From positions 1-18,908 of the forward strand of contig DATAXD010000004.1 in assembly GCA_036266835.1 (NCBI GenBank): a stretch of 18,908 bases of DNA. The letters are read 5' to 3'. The position numbers and the translations under genes are program-made. The stretch comes from Galbitalea sp036266835. GTDB lineage: Bacteria > Actinomycetota > Actinomycetes > Actinomycetales > Microbacteriaceae. The notes under the pieces are model-generated. The model was not told the DNA's origin, made no database searches, and saw only the letters and a list, made by a program, of their open reading frames with translations. Below are positions 6,309 through 13,499 of the stretch, one piece after another. Each line of letters opens with the position of its first letter. Positions within the stretch are counted from its first letter, which is position 1.

Positions 6309-6329
6309 TTATTCGAAAATACAAGTCAA
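6301..6329 (-). promoter_or_regulatory. Putative promoter of the LysM gene
   Basis: On the minus strand TTGACT (6329-6324, five of six consensus bases) is followed by a 17-nt spacer and GAAGAT (6306-6301), a weak -10. The surrounding sequence is locally AT-rich against the GC-rich background. The LexA-box-like site at 6293-6308 overlaps the -10. Confidence 0.45.
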
Positions 6330-6365
6330 TATTCGAACATCCGTAAGAAATGTTTCTCAACACAC

Positions 6366-6381
6366 TCGAACGGGTGTTTGT
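6366..6381. promoter_or_regulatory. LexA (SOS) box-like site, lexA side
   Basis: TCGAAC-GGGT-GTTTGT fits the LexA operator TCGAAC-N4-GTTCGA at 10 of 12 defined positions and fits CGAAC-N4-GTTYG exactly. It overlaps the -35 region of the likely lexA promoter, the expected arrangement for autorepression. Confidence 0.72.
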
Positions 6382-6405
6382 TTTTGCGCTCAAAACGGAT
6401 ACAGT
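6377..6405 (+). promoter_or_regulatory. Putative lexA promoter
   Basis: A weak -35 (TTTGTT 6377-6382, or TTGTTT 6378-6383) lies 16-17 nt before TACAGT (6400-6405), which fits the TANNNT -10 pattern. Transcription would start near 6412, giving a leader of about 84 nt. The -35 overlaps the LexA-box-like site. Confidence 0.4.
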
Positions 6406-6437
6406 TTCGAGTGTCTGAGGCAAATCAACCCCAGACC

Positions 6438-6480
6438 ACCGACATTTCTCATTACCGACATTTCCGACCACCGACATTTC
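6438..6480 (+). repeat. Three 16-nt-period direct repeats in the lexA leader
   Basis: ACCGACATTTC occurs three times exactly, at 6438-6448, 6454-6464 and 6470-6480, with a strict 16-nt period; the five bases between copies vary. The last copy ends two bases before the lexA Shine-Dalgarno AAGGAG (6483-6488). The array lies in the predicted 5' untranslated region. GAAATGT at 6347-6353 is complementary to the ACATTTC part. Confidence 0.8.
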
Positions 6481-6495
6481 CCAAGGAGCGATGAG

Positions 6496-7206
6496 ATGAA
6501 CGACGACGAACTGTCCCCGGATCCAGCGGCGGATGCCACCGGCGCTCGCAATGCGCAGCGTCGCACCCGGCGGCGCACGAGCCTCAGCGAGAAGCAGCTG
6601 GCCATCCTCGAGGCGATTCAGGCATCGCTCGATGCGCGCGGTTACCCGCCGAGCATGCGCGAGATCGGAACGGCGGTGGGCCTGGCGTCTCTGTCAAGCG
6701 TGACGCACCAGCTGAACCAGCTGGAACTGAGCGGCTATCTCCGGCGCGACCCGAATCGTCCGAGGGCGATGGAGATACTCATCGACCTGCCCCGGTCGGA
6801 AGACGCAGCGACCGCGACACCCGCCTTTGGCGATGCCGCGATGGTCCCTCTGGTTGGCCGTATCGCCGCCGGTATTCCGATCACCGCCGAGCAGCACATC
6901 GAGGAAGTGTTCCCGCTCCCCCGCCAGATCGTTGGCAAGGGAGACCTGTTCATGCTGAAGGTTGTCGGTGATTCGATGATCGATGCCGCGATCTGCGACG
7001 GCGACTGGGTGGTCGTGCATCCGCAACAACATGCGGAAAACGGCGACATCGTTGCGGCCATGCTGGATGAGGAAGCCACCGTCAAGGTGTTCCGCCAAAG
7101 GGACGGCCACACCTGGCTGCTTCCGCGCAACACCAGCTTCGAGCCGATCCTGGGCGACTTCGCCACCATCCTCGGCAAGGTCACTGCGGTTCTTCGCAGC
7201 GTTTAG
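6496..7206 (+). CDS. lexA: SOS transcriptional repressor LexA
   Basis: LexA represses the SOS regulon as a dimer and cleaves itself when activated RecA filaments form. The 236-residue protein has a basic N-terminal extension (20-28), a winged helix-turn-helix (about 29-93) with GYPPSMREIGTAVGLASLSS as recognition part, and a C-terminal peptidase domain. The Ala125-Gly126 cleavage site is in GRIAAGIPI, nucleophile Ser160 in VVGDSMIDAA, and Lys197 in EEATVKVF. The chosen ATG at 6496 has AAGGAG seven bases upstream; the frame is open further upstream but that part covers the operators and leader. Downstream is an exporter gene 36 nt away on the same strand. recA and recX, its functional partners, are at the right end of the window. 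Confidence 0.96.
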   Translation: MNDDELSPDPAADATGARNAQRRTRRRTSLSEKQLAILEAIQASLDARGYPPSMREIGTAVGLASLSSVTHQLNQLELSGYLRRDPNRPRAMEILIDLPRSEDAATATPAFGDAAMVPLVGRIAAGIPITAEQHIEEVFPLPRQIVGKGDLFMLKVVGDSMIDAAICDGDWVVVHPQQHAENGDIVAAMLDEEATVKVFRQRDGHTWLLPRNTSFEPILGDFATILGKVTAVLRSV

Positions 7207-7213
7207 TTTCACG

Positions 7214-7247
7214 GTCATCGCGCCAACCACCAGACTGGTGCGATGAC
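7214..7247 (+). other. Hairpin enclosing the start codon of the LysE-family gene
   Basis: GTCATCGC (7214-7221) is the exact reverse complement of GCGATGAC (7240-7247), which contains the ATG (7243-7245). Inside, CACCAG-A-CTGGTG (7228-7240) forms a second small inverted repeat sharing one base with the outer stem. No Shine-Dalgarno is visible before the ATG. The fold could hide the start codon or mark the end of the lexA transcript. Confidence 0.5.
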
Positions 7248-7878
7248 GCTCGCCCAGGCCTTGCTCGGCTTCGCTCTGGTTGCCGGTGTAATCACGCTGA
7301 TTCCGGGGCTGGATACTGCGCTCGTCCTGCGCGCGGCGCTGACCCAGGGCAAGCTTCACGCCTGGGCGTCCGCGGTCGGCATCGGCACTGGATCACTGAT
7401 CTGGGGCGTCGCGGCAGCAGTGGGCGCGTCCGCGCTGCTCGCGGCATCCGAGGTGGCGTTCACCGTGCTGAAGCTGGCCGGCGCGGGCTACATGGTCTTC
7501 CTCGGCGTACGACTGATCGTGGTGAGCTTTCGCAAGGGCACGCACGAGTCAGCGCCAGCCGCGCGTCCCGGCGGGTCGATTCGTGCCGCGTTCGTTCGCG
7601 GCCTCCTCAATAATCTGCTCAACCCGAAGGTAGGGGTGTTCTACGTCGCCACCATCCCGCAGTTTTTGGCGATCGGGATCGCTCCGGTTTGGATGGGCAT
7701 CATGCTCGCGCTCGTGCACGACGCCGAATCGATTGTCTGGTTCGCAGCGCTCATCTACGGCGCGAATGCCCTGCGTCGAATCCTCAACTCACCACGATTC
7801 GAACGCCTCATCGATCGGATCACCGGCTCGATCCTCGTTACCTTCGGTGTCGTCGTCGCGTCGGAGTCCCGCTTCTAA
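7243..7878 (+). CDS. LysE/RhtB family amino-acid exporter
   Basis: A 211-residue integral membrane protein of the LysE superfamily, proton-motive-force-driven exporters of amino acids or related small molecules. The family pattern is clear: an N-terminal hydrophobic helix ending in the IPGLDTALVLR motif (20-30), a Gly-rich second helix (GIGTGSLIWGVAAAVGASAL), a helix with LAGAGYMVFLGVRLI (78-92), a polar cytoplasmic loop (96-118), the conserved NNLLNPKVGVFYVATIPQF (123-141), and two further C-terminal hydrophobic segments. The substrate is not predictable. The ATG lacks a Shine-Dalgarno and sits in a hairpin. It converges with metE, with only 17 nt between stop codons and no visible terminator. 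Confidence 0.9.
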   Translation: MTLAQALLGFALVAGVITLIPGLDTALVLRAALTQGKLHAWASAVGIGTGSLIWGVAAAVGASALLAASEVAFTVLKLAGAGYMVFLGVRLIVVSFRKGTHESAPAARPGGSIRAAFVRGLLNNLLNPKVGVFYVATIPQFLAIGIAPVWMGIMLALVHDAESIVWFAALIYGANALRRILNSPRFERLIDRITGSILVTFGVVVASESRF

Positions 7879-7895
7879 TCGTTGTGGGCGACTGA

Positions 7896-10211
7896 CTAGG
7901 GAGTGAAGAGCGTTGCGCGCATGGCACGAGTGGCGGCGAGGATGTTCTTCAGCGACTCGACTGTTTCGGTGTAACCGCGCGTCTTGAGACCGCAGTCCGG
8001 GTTCACCCAGACTTGCTTCTCCGGGATCGACGCGAGGGCGATCCGAAGCAGCTGCGTGACTTCGCGGATCGACGGCACGCGTGGCGAGTGGATATCGTAG
8101 ACACCGGGACCGATTCCGCGGGCGAACCCGCTGCGTTCGATGTCGGCGACGACTTCCATCTTCGATCTCGCGGCCTCGATCGACGTCACGTCGGCATCCA
8201 GTCCGTTGATCGCATCGATGACGACTCCGAATTCCGAGTAACACAGGTGAGTGTGTATTTGCGTGCTGTCTGCAACGCCGGAGGTCGCGAGTCGGAACGC
8301 CCCGACCGACCAGTCGAGGTAAGAGGGCTGGTCCTTCTTCTTGAGCGGCAGGAGCTCCCGCAACGCGGGCTCGTCGACCTGGATCACCGTGATGCCAGCA
8401 CTTTCGAGATCCGCGATCTCGTCCCGAATCGCCAGCGCAACCTGGTTCGCTGTCTCGGCCAGTGGCTGGTCGTCCCGCACGAAGCTCCACGCCAGGATGG
8501 TGACCGGACCGGTCAGCATGCCTTTCACCGGCTTCGAGGTGAGGCTCTGGGTATAGGTGGACCAGCCGACCGTCATTGGGGCGGGTCGGGATACGTCGCC
8601 CCACAGCAGCGACGGGCGCGTGCACCGACTGCCGTACGACTGGACCCAGCCGTTCTCGGTCACCGCGAACCCATCGAACTGCTCGGCGAAGTACTGCACC
8701 ATGTCATTGCGCTCGGGCTCACCGTGAACGAGCACGTCGAGGCCGATCTCCTCCTGCAGCTCGACCACCCGCTTGATCTCGTCCTGCATCGCGCCGACGT
8801 ATTCGCCCTCGCTGATTTCGCCTCGGGCATATCGTGCACGCTCGCGACGGATGTCGCCGGTCTGTGGGAAGGATCCGATCGTGGTCGTCGGTAGGGGCGG
8901 CAGCTGCAGTGCCGCATCCTGCGCTGCGAGGCGGTCGGCGTACACGCCGCGCGCGAAGTCCGCGTCCGACAGCTTTTCGGTGCGGATCCGCACTGCGCCG
9001 TCTCGCACGCCGGGCGCCGCGTGGCGATCGGCGAGGGCGGCGGATGCCGCATCCAGGTCACCCTGGATGCGAGACTTGCCATGGTCTAGTCCGGCAGCCA
9101 ACGTTGCGACCTGGCCCACCTTCTGATCTGCAAAGGCGAGCCAGCTCCGCAGACGTGGGTCGAGCGACGGCTCGTCGTCGACATCGTGCGGCGTGTGGAA
9201 CAGGCTCGTGGATGTCGAGACCGCAATACGGGGACTTGCGGCCTTGAGCGCCTCGAGCTTGTCCCATGCCGCCGCGAGATCTCCGCGCCAGATGTTGTGC
9301 CCGTCGATGACTCCGCCGACGAGCACCTTGTCGGTCACCAGGGATGCGGGCAGCGTCCCGCGCACGAGATCCAGCCCGATCGCCTCCACCGGTGTTGCCA
9401 CCAGGATCGGCAGTGCGTCGTCGAGACTGCCGTAGGGTGCGGCCACGAAGAGCTGCGGACGCGCGGGCACTGCGGAGAGTGCGTTGTAGGCCCGGGTTAG
9501 CGCAGAGAGAACGTCTGCGCGGGGGACCTCGATGCTCTCCGATACCAGCCCCGGCTCGTCGAGCTGCACCCATTCGGCTCCCGCGCCCGCGAGTGCGGCC
9601 AGCAATTCGGCATACACCGGAAGCAGGTCGTCCAAGCGATCGAGCGGGCGGTAGTCGGCGGGCGTACCCTCGGCCGGTTTGCTGAGTAGGAGGAACGTGA
9701 CCGGGCCGACAATGACGGGACGAGTTCGAAATCCGGATGCCGTCGCCTCGGCCACCTCGCGCACCAGTCGATCCGAAGCAAACGAGAACCTCGTCTCGGG
9801 CCCGATCTCGGGCACCAGGTAGTGGTAGTTCGAGTCGAACCACTTCGTCATCTCGGCCGGCACCCTATCGCCCTCACCGCGCGCAATGGTGAAATAGCCA
9901 GCGAGATCGACGCCACCGTCCTCGCCGACCAGCGAGTCGAAACGGGTGGGTATGGCGCCCACTGTCACGGCAGCATCCAGCATGTGGTCGTAGAACGAGA
10001 ACGCTTCGGGAATCGCCGAATCTTGCCGACCCAGCCCGAGGGCTGCGAGACGCTCCCGGGTCCTCGCGCGAAGCCCCGCGGCCGCCGCCTCGAGTTGCTC
10101 GGCAGAAATGGTGCCCGCCCAGTATGCCTCGACGGCCTTCTTGAGCTCACGGTGCGGACCGATGCGCGGGTACCCGAGAATCGTTCCGCTGGGAAATGCG
10201 GGCGCAGTCAT
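7896..10211 (-). CDS. metE: Cobalamin-independent methionine synthase (5-methyltetrahydropteroyltriglutamate-homocysteine methyltransferase)
   Basis: MetE transfers a methyl group from 5-methyl-THF-polyglutamate to homocysteine without B12. The 771-residue length is normal. The N-terminal barrel starts LGYPRIGPHRELKKAVEAYW (14-33). The C-terminal barrel carries TTTIGSFPQTGDIRRERARY and the zinc ligands His655 and Cys657 (IHTHLCYSEF), Glu679 (TSIEAARS) and Cys740 (VNPDCGLKTR). All four lie 14 residues later than in the E. coli enzyme. The ATG at 10211 overlaps the metF stop (ATGA) and has AAGGAG upstream, so the two are coupled. No cobalamin riboswitch is visible before metF or metE. Confidence 0.97.
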   Translation of the reverse strand: MTAPAFPSGTILGYPRIGPHRELKKAVEAYWAGTISAEQLEAAAAGLRARTRERLAALGLGRQDSAIPEAFSFYDHMLDAAVTVGAIPTRFDSLVGEDGGVDLAGYFTIARGEGDRVPAEMTKWFDSNYHYLVPEIGPETRFSFASDRLVREVAEATASGFRTRPVIVGPVTFLLLSKPAEGTPADYRPLDRLDDLLPVYAELLAALAGAGAEWVQLDEPGLVSESIEVPRADVLSALTRAYNALSAVPARPQLFVAAPYGSLDDALPILVATPVEAIGLDLVRGTLPASLVTDKVLVGGVIDGHNIWRGDLAAAWDKLEALKAASPRIAVSTSTSLFHTPHDVDDEPSLDPRLRSWLAFADQKVGQVATLAAGLDHGKSRIQGDLDAASAALADRHAAPGVRDGAVRIRTEKLSDADFARGVYADRLAAQDAALQLPPLPTTTIGSFPQTGDIRRERARYARGEISEGEYVGAMQDEIKRVVELQEEIGLDVLVHGEPERNDMVQYFAEQFDGFAVTENGWVQSYGSRCTRPSLLWGDVSRPAPMTVGWSTYTQSLTSKPVKGMLTGPVTILAWSFVRDDQPLAETANQVALAIRDEIADLESAGITVIQVDEPALRELLPLKKKDQPSYLDWSVGAFRLATSGVADSTQIHTHLCYSEFGVVIDAINGLDADVTSIEAARSKMEVVADIERSGFARGIGPGVYDIHSPRVPSIREVTQLLRIALASIPEKQVWVNPDCGLKTRGYTETVESLKNILAATRAMRATLFTP

Positions 10212-11137
10212 GAGGTCTCCTTGTGGCTGGAAGTGGGCAGCATTCCGACGGCATCGAGCACGTCGAGGACCGCTGTGTGCTGGTTGTAGGTATAGAGGTG
10301 AAGCCCGGATGCGCCTCCGGCGAGCAACTGGCTGGCAAGGGCCGCCGCGTGCTCGATTCCGATGGCGTACTGCGCTCCGAGCGAATCCGCGGTGGTCAAT
10401 CGCGCCAGGAGCGACTCCGGCATCCGTTCGTCGGTCAGTTCGATCATCCGGTGCAGGCGTGCCACCGACACGATGGGCATGATCCCGGGCAGGATGCGCA
10501 TGGTGACCCCCGCGGAGCGCGCCTGATCGACGAACCGCAGGTAGTCGTCGGTTTCGAAGAACAGCTGTGTGATCGCGAGGTTCGCGCCCGCTGCCTGTTT
10601 CGCGAGAAGGGTATCCAGGTCCCGCTGGACGGAGCGTGAACTCGGATGCCCGTTCGGAAACGCTGCGACACCGATCGTTACCTTCTGGCCGCGCGCAATT
10701 CGCTTCGATTGCGGGAATCCGGGGACATCGACCTGGGCGAACGGCTCGCGCTCCGACTGCACCATCTGGATGAGTTGAACGAGTTCGCCGGCGCTCTTGA
10801 GGTCGCCCAGAAAGTCCTCGCCCTCATGACGGCCCAGCGGAGGATCGCCTCGGATCGCAAGAAAATTGGTGATCCCGGCGTCGAGAAACTCGCGGATGAC
10901 TCGGGTCGCGTCCGGGTAGGTCCAGCCGATGCAAGTGAGGTGCGCCATCGGTGCGACCCGGGTCGTCATCAGGTGGCGTAGCACATCGAGCGAGGCCTCC
11001 CGCGTTGATCCGCTGGCGCCGTACGTCACCGAGATGAACTCTGGTCCGGCGGATACGAGCCGATCGACTGTCGCACTCAGCCCGAGCGCAGCCGCGATTG
11101 ACCGCGGCGGATACATCTCGAACGAGAACGTCGGCAA
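10208..11137 (-). CDS. metF: Methylenetetrahydrofolate reductase
   Basis: MetF reduces 5,10-methylene-THF to 5-methyl-THF, the methyl donor for the MetE encoded next to it. The 309-residue barrel begins FSFEMYPPRS, with catalytic Glu7, and shows FISVTYGASGSTREASL (34-50), FLAIRGDPPLGRHEGEDF (92-109) and ANLAITQLFFETDDYLRFVD, the folate/FAD-binding strands of the family. The start is TTG at 11137; GAAGGG lies nine bases upstream. No ATG or GTG is available nearby in frame without losing the conserved FEMYPPR motif. The metF-metE ATGA overlap shows one transcript. About 184 nt separate it from hflX upstream on the same strand. Confidence 0.95.
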   Translation of the reverse strand: MPTFSFEMYPPRSIAAALGLSATVDRLVSAGPEFISVTYGASGSTREASLDVLRHLMTTRVAPMAHLTCIGWTYPDATRVIREFLDAGITNFLAIRGDPPLGRHEGEDFLGDLKSAGELVQLIQMVQSEREPFAQVDVPGFPQSKRIARGQKVTIGVAAFPNGHPSSRSVQRDLDTLLAKQAAGANLAITQLFFETDDYLRFVDQARSAGVTMRILPGIMPIVSVARLHRMIELTDERMPESLLARLTTADSLGAQYAIGIEHAAALASQLLAGGASGLHLYTYNQHTAVLDVLDAVGMLPTSSHKETS

Positions 11138-11321
11138 GCTGAAAGACCCTTCACTGTTGTCGCGCGCGATGGGCGCAGAACGCTGTAGTCACACAGAACG
11201 CTGCTATCACGCGGAGCGGGTGCCGGGCTCGGCTTTCGCACCGGATGCTCGCCGGGCGGCATCCTTGGGCGTCGAGATTAGCAAGCCGACTCCGCTTTCC
11301 ACTCTTGTGTTACGCCATGAG
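11138..11321 (-). promoter_or_regulatory. metF upstream region: possible promoter, two abutting hairpins, tandem repeats
   Basis: No gene is convincing here. On the minus strand an extended -10 TGCTAATCT lies at 11283-11275, with only a weak -35 (GTGGAA) 17 nt before. The following sequence has two adjoining hairpins: GGATGC/GCATCC (arms 11243-11248 and 11259-11264, with an inner CGC/GCG stem) and GGTGC/GCACC (arms 11219-11223 and 11238-11242). Then come two 17-nt imperfect direct repeats with an 18-nt period (plus strand CAGAACGCTGTAGTCAC 11176-11192 and CAGAACGCTGCTATCAC 11194-11210, 14 of 17 identical). This looks like a structured, regulated leader. I do not recognise a SAM or cobalamin riboswitch consensus. 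Confidence 0.5.
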
Positions 11322-12848
11322 TCATCGGGCCAGCGGCGCTTCCTCGAACGGTCGAAGGACATCGACGAATCTTGGATGAACCAGTGCCGTGATCCTCGTG
11401 CCATCCTCGTCGTATGCCCTCGACAGCACGCGGCCGCCGGCATGCACCTTCGAAATGATGTCTCCCCGGTCGTAGGGCACCAGCAGCGTCAGCTCGATCT
11501 CGGGCTGAGGGATGAGCTCGCTGATGCGGCTGAGCAGTTCGTCGATGCCTTCCCCGGTGCGCGCTGAAGCAAATACTGCTGAGGGCTCGAGACCGCGAAG
11601 TACGAGCCGCTGGTTGTCGTCGATGAGATCACTCTTGTTGAAGATGACGATTTCGGGCGTCCGCTCCTCACCATCGACGCGCTCGATCTCCGAGAGCACG
11701 TGTCGAACCGTCTCGATTTGCGCCGCCGGATCCGGGTGGGAGGCGTCGACGACGTGCACGATGACATCCGCATCCCCGATCTCCTCGAGCGTGGATCGGA
11801 ATGCCTCGACCAGCTGATGAGGAAGGTTGCTGACGAACCCGACGGTGTCGGTGAACGTATACGGGCGCTGGTCGCTCGTCTGGGCTCGCCTCACCGTTGC
11901 ATCCAGCGTTGCGAACAGCGCGTTCTCCACGAGTACGCCGGCTCCGGTGATCCGGTTCAGCAGGCTCGACTTCCCGGCATTCGTGTACCCGGCGATCGCC
12001 ACAGAGGGAATGGAAAACCGGCTGCGGTTCGCGCGCTTGGCTTCTCGAGCCGGTGCGAATCCCTTGATCTGCTTGCGAAGTCGGGCCATCCGGGTGTGGA
12101 TGCGGCGACGGTCCAGCTCGATCTTCGTTTCACCCGGCCCACGGCTTCCCATCCCGTTGCCGGCGCCGACCTGGCCACCGGCCTGTCGAGACATCGATTC
12201 ACCCCATCCGCGAAGTCGCGGAAGCAGATATTCGAGCTGGGCTAGTTCGACCTGGGCCTTACCTTCGCGGGATTTCGCGTGCTGGCTGAAGATGTCCAGG
12301 ATGACGGCGGTTCGGTCGATCACCTTGACCTTGACGACATCTTCGAGTGCGCGCCGCTGGCTGGGAGCCAGCTCACTGTCCGCGACCACGGTATCCGCAC
12401 CAAGCGCGGCAACGATGCCGCGCAGTTCCTCGGCCTTGCCACGCCCCAGATAGGTGCTGGGATCCGGGTGCGGCCGCTGCTGGAGTAATCCGTCCAGCAC
12501 TCGTGCACCCGCCGTTTCGGCGAGTGATGCGAGCTCGCGCAACGAATTGTCTGCGTCGTTGAGGGTGCCACTTTGATAAACCCCGATGAGCACGACGTTC
12601 TCGAGACGAAGCTGTCGATACTCGACTTCGGTGACATCCTCGAGCTCGGTACCAAGCCCCTGGACGCGACGAAGCGCGGCGCGATCCTCGCGATCGAACT
12701 GGTCGCCATCGCGACTCTCGTCGTATTGGGAGTGGGATTGAAGCGCATCGGCTCGGCCGGCGCCGAAGGTCGTCGAACTCGCCGCGCGCGAATCCTCATG
12801 CGCGAGCACGCGGCTGACGGCCGCTTCGTTCTGGTCTGGCTGGGTCAT
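11322..12848 (-). CDS. hflX: Ribosome-associated GTPase HflX
   Basis: HflX binds and splits stalled or dormant 70S ribosomes, using GTP. The 508-residue protein has an acidic/polar N-terminal stretch (1-60), the HflX N-domain with ENVVLIGVYQSG (83-94), DPSTYLGRGKAEEL (129-142) and ADSELAPSQRRALED (156-170), a linker with GGQVGAGNGMGSRGPGETKIE (224-244), then the GTPase domain: G1 GYTNAGKSS (287-295), G3 DTVG (334-337), G4 NKSD (404-407) and G5 SART (428-431). The frame is open another 94 codons upstream, but that part overlaps the divergent methyltransferase gene and is not conserved. I chose the ATG at 12848; a GTG two codons earlier is possible. The Shine-Dalgarno is weak. A separate transcript from metF is likely. 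Confidence 0.94.
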   Translation of the reverse strand: MTQPDQNEAAVSRVLAHEDSRAASSTTFGAGRADALQSHSQYDESRDGDQFDREDRAALRRVQGLGTELEDVTEVEYRQLRLENVVLIGVYQSGTLNDADNSLRELASLAETAGARVLDGLLQQRPHPDPSTYLGRGKAEELRGIVAALGADTVVADSELAPSQRRALEDVVKVKVIDRTAVILDIFSQHAKSREGKAQVELAQLEYLLPRLRGWGESMSRQAGGQVGAGNGMGSRGPGETKIELDRRRIHTRMARLRKQIKGFAPAREAKRANRSRFSIPSVAIAGYTNAGKSSLLNRITGAGVLVENALFATLDATVRRAQTSDQRPYTFTDTVGFVSNLPHQLVEAFRSTLEEIGDADVIVHVVDASHPDPAAQIETVRHVLSEIERVDGEERTPEIVIFNKSDLIDDNQRLVLRGLEPSAVFASARTGEGIDELLSRISELIPQPEIELTLLVPYDRGDIISKVHAGGRVLSRAYDEDGTRITALVHPRFVDVLRPFEEAPLAR

Positions 12849-12878
12849 TTTCACCAACTTTATCGTTACGTTTTTCGG

Positions 12879-12890
12879 TAAGTTTCTTGA
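12879..12890 (+). promoter_or_regulatory. Possible leaderless promoter -10 of the methyltransferase gene
   Basis: TAAGTT (12879-12884) fits the TANNNT -10 pattern and ends six bases before the GTG at 12891, so transcription could begin at the start codon itself. No Shine-Dalgarno is present. The 42-nt gap also has to hold the hflX promoter on the other strand. Confidence 0.35.
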
Positions 12891-13499
12891 GTGAGCAATG
12901 AGCATTACTTCACGGCTCAGCCTGCTGGCGACGCGAATCTGCGGACGTTTCACGCCAAGCTCGTCGGCCAGGTCTATGAGTTGTCCACCGCCAGCGGAAT
13001 CTTCAGCCCAGAGCGGGTGGATGCCGGTACCGAGGTCCTGCTTGCGAACGTTCCCGCACCGCCGCCGGGCGGCAATCTGCTCGACCTGGGCTGCGGATGG
13101 GGGCCGATCGCGCTCAGCCTCGCGATTCACTCACCGCGAGCTACCGTCTGGGCGGTGGATGTGAACGAGCGTGCGCTGGACCTCGTGCTCCGCAATGCGC
13201 GGTCGCTCGGCCTGGATAATGTCAACGCCTGTACACCCGACAATGTTCCCACAGATGTCGCGTTCCTGTCGATTTGGTCGAACCCGCCCATTCGGGTTGG
13301 AAAGAATGAACTCCACGGACTCCTCGAGAAGTGGCTGCCCCGCCTCGAGGTCGGCAGCGATGCCTGGCTCGTCGTGCAGCGCAACCTCGGATCTGACTCG
13401 CTGCAGCGCTGGCTCGAGGCGACCTACCCGCACGACTTCACCTTCACGCGAGCGGCCACCAACAAGGGCTACCGGGTCATCCGCGGTCGCCGCCGTTAG
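12891..13499 (+). CDS. Class I SAM-dependent methyltransferase, RsmC/RlmG-like
   Basis: A 202-residue cytoplasmic methyltransferase. SAM motif I is NLLDLGCGWGPIALSLAI (62-79), the acidic end of strand two is VWAVDVNERAL (86-96), and the catalytic NPPI motif is at 131-134 (SNPPIRVGK). An Asn-Pro-Pro motif with this spacing marks N-methyltransferases of the RsmC/RlmG type, which methylate guanine N2 in rRNA. Unlike E. coli RsmC it has only a short N-terminal part (1-60) instead of a full duplicated domain, as is common in actinobacteria. The rRNA target is inferred. The start is GTG at 12891. Its TAG overlaps the dapF TAA on the other strand. Confidence 0.87.
   Translation: MSNEHYFTAQPAGDANLRTFHAKLVGQVYELSTASGIFSPERVDAGTEVLLANVPAPPPGGNLLDLGCGWGPIALSLAIHSPRATVWAVDVNERALDLVLRNARSLGLDNVNACTPDNVPTDVAFLSIWSNPPIRVGKNELHGLLEKWLPRLEVGSDAWLVVQRNLGSDSLQRWLEATYPHDFTFTRAATNKGYRVIRGRRR

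Noticed and set aside
6332..6347. Third LexA box TTCGAACATCCGTAAG between the two divergent promoters
   Set aside because: Only the left half-site fits; the right half matches poorly.
6187..6495. N-terminal extension of lexA by 103 codons
   Set aside because: It would cover the SOS boxes, hairpin and leader repeats, lacks similarity to LexA, and the ATG at 6496 has an ideal ribosome binding site.
8013..8894. Plus-strand open frame of 293 codons opposite metE
   Set aside because: metE has all four zinc ligands in the other strand; this is a codon-bias shadow.
11138..11321. SAM or cobalamin riboswitch before metF-metE
   Set aside because: I could not find a B12-box or SAM-riboswitch core; only unassigned hairpins and repeats are visible.
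11278..11325. Fifteen-codon frame overlapping the hflX stop (ATGA) on the minus strand
   Set aside because: It is too short to judge, has no Shine-Dalgarno of its own and no known peptide; its stop lies in the putative metF -10.
12849..13130. N-terminal extension of hflX by 94 codons
   Set aside because: It overlaps the divergent methyltransferase gene and is not part of the HflX family.
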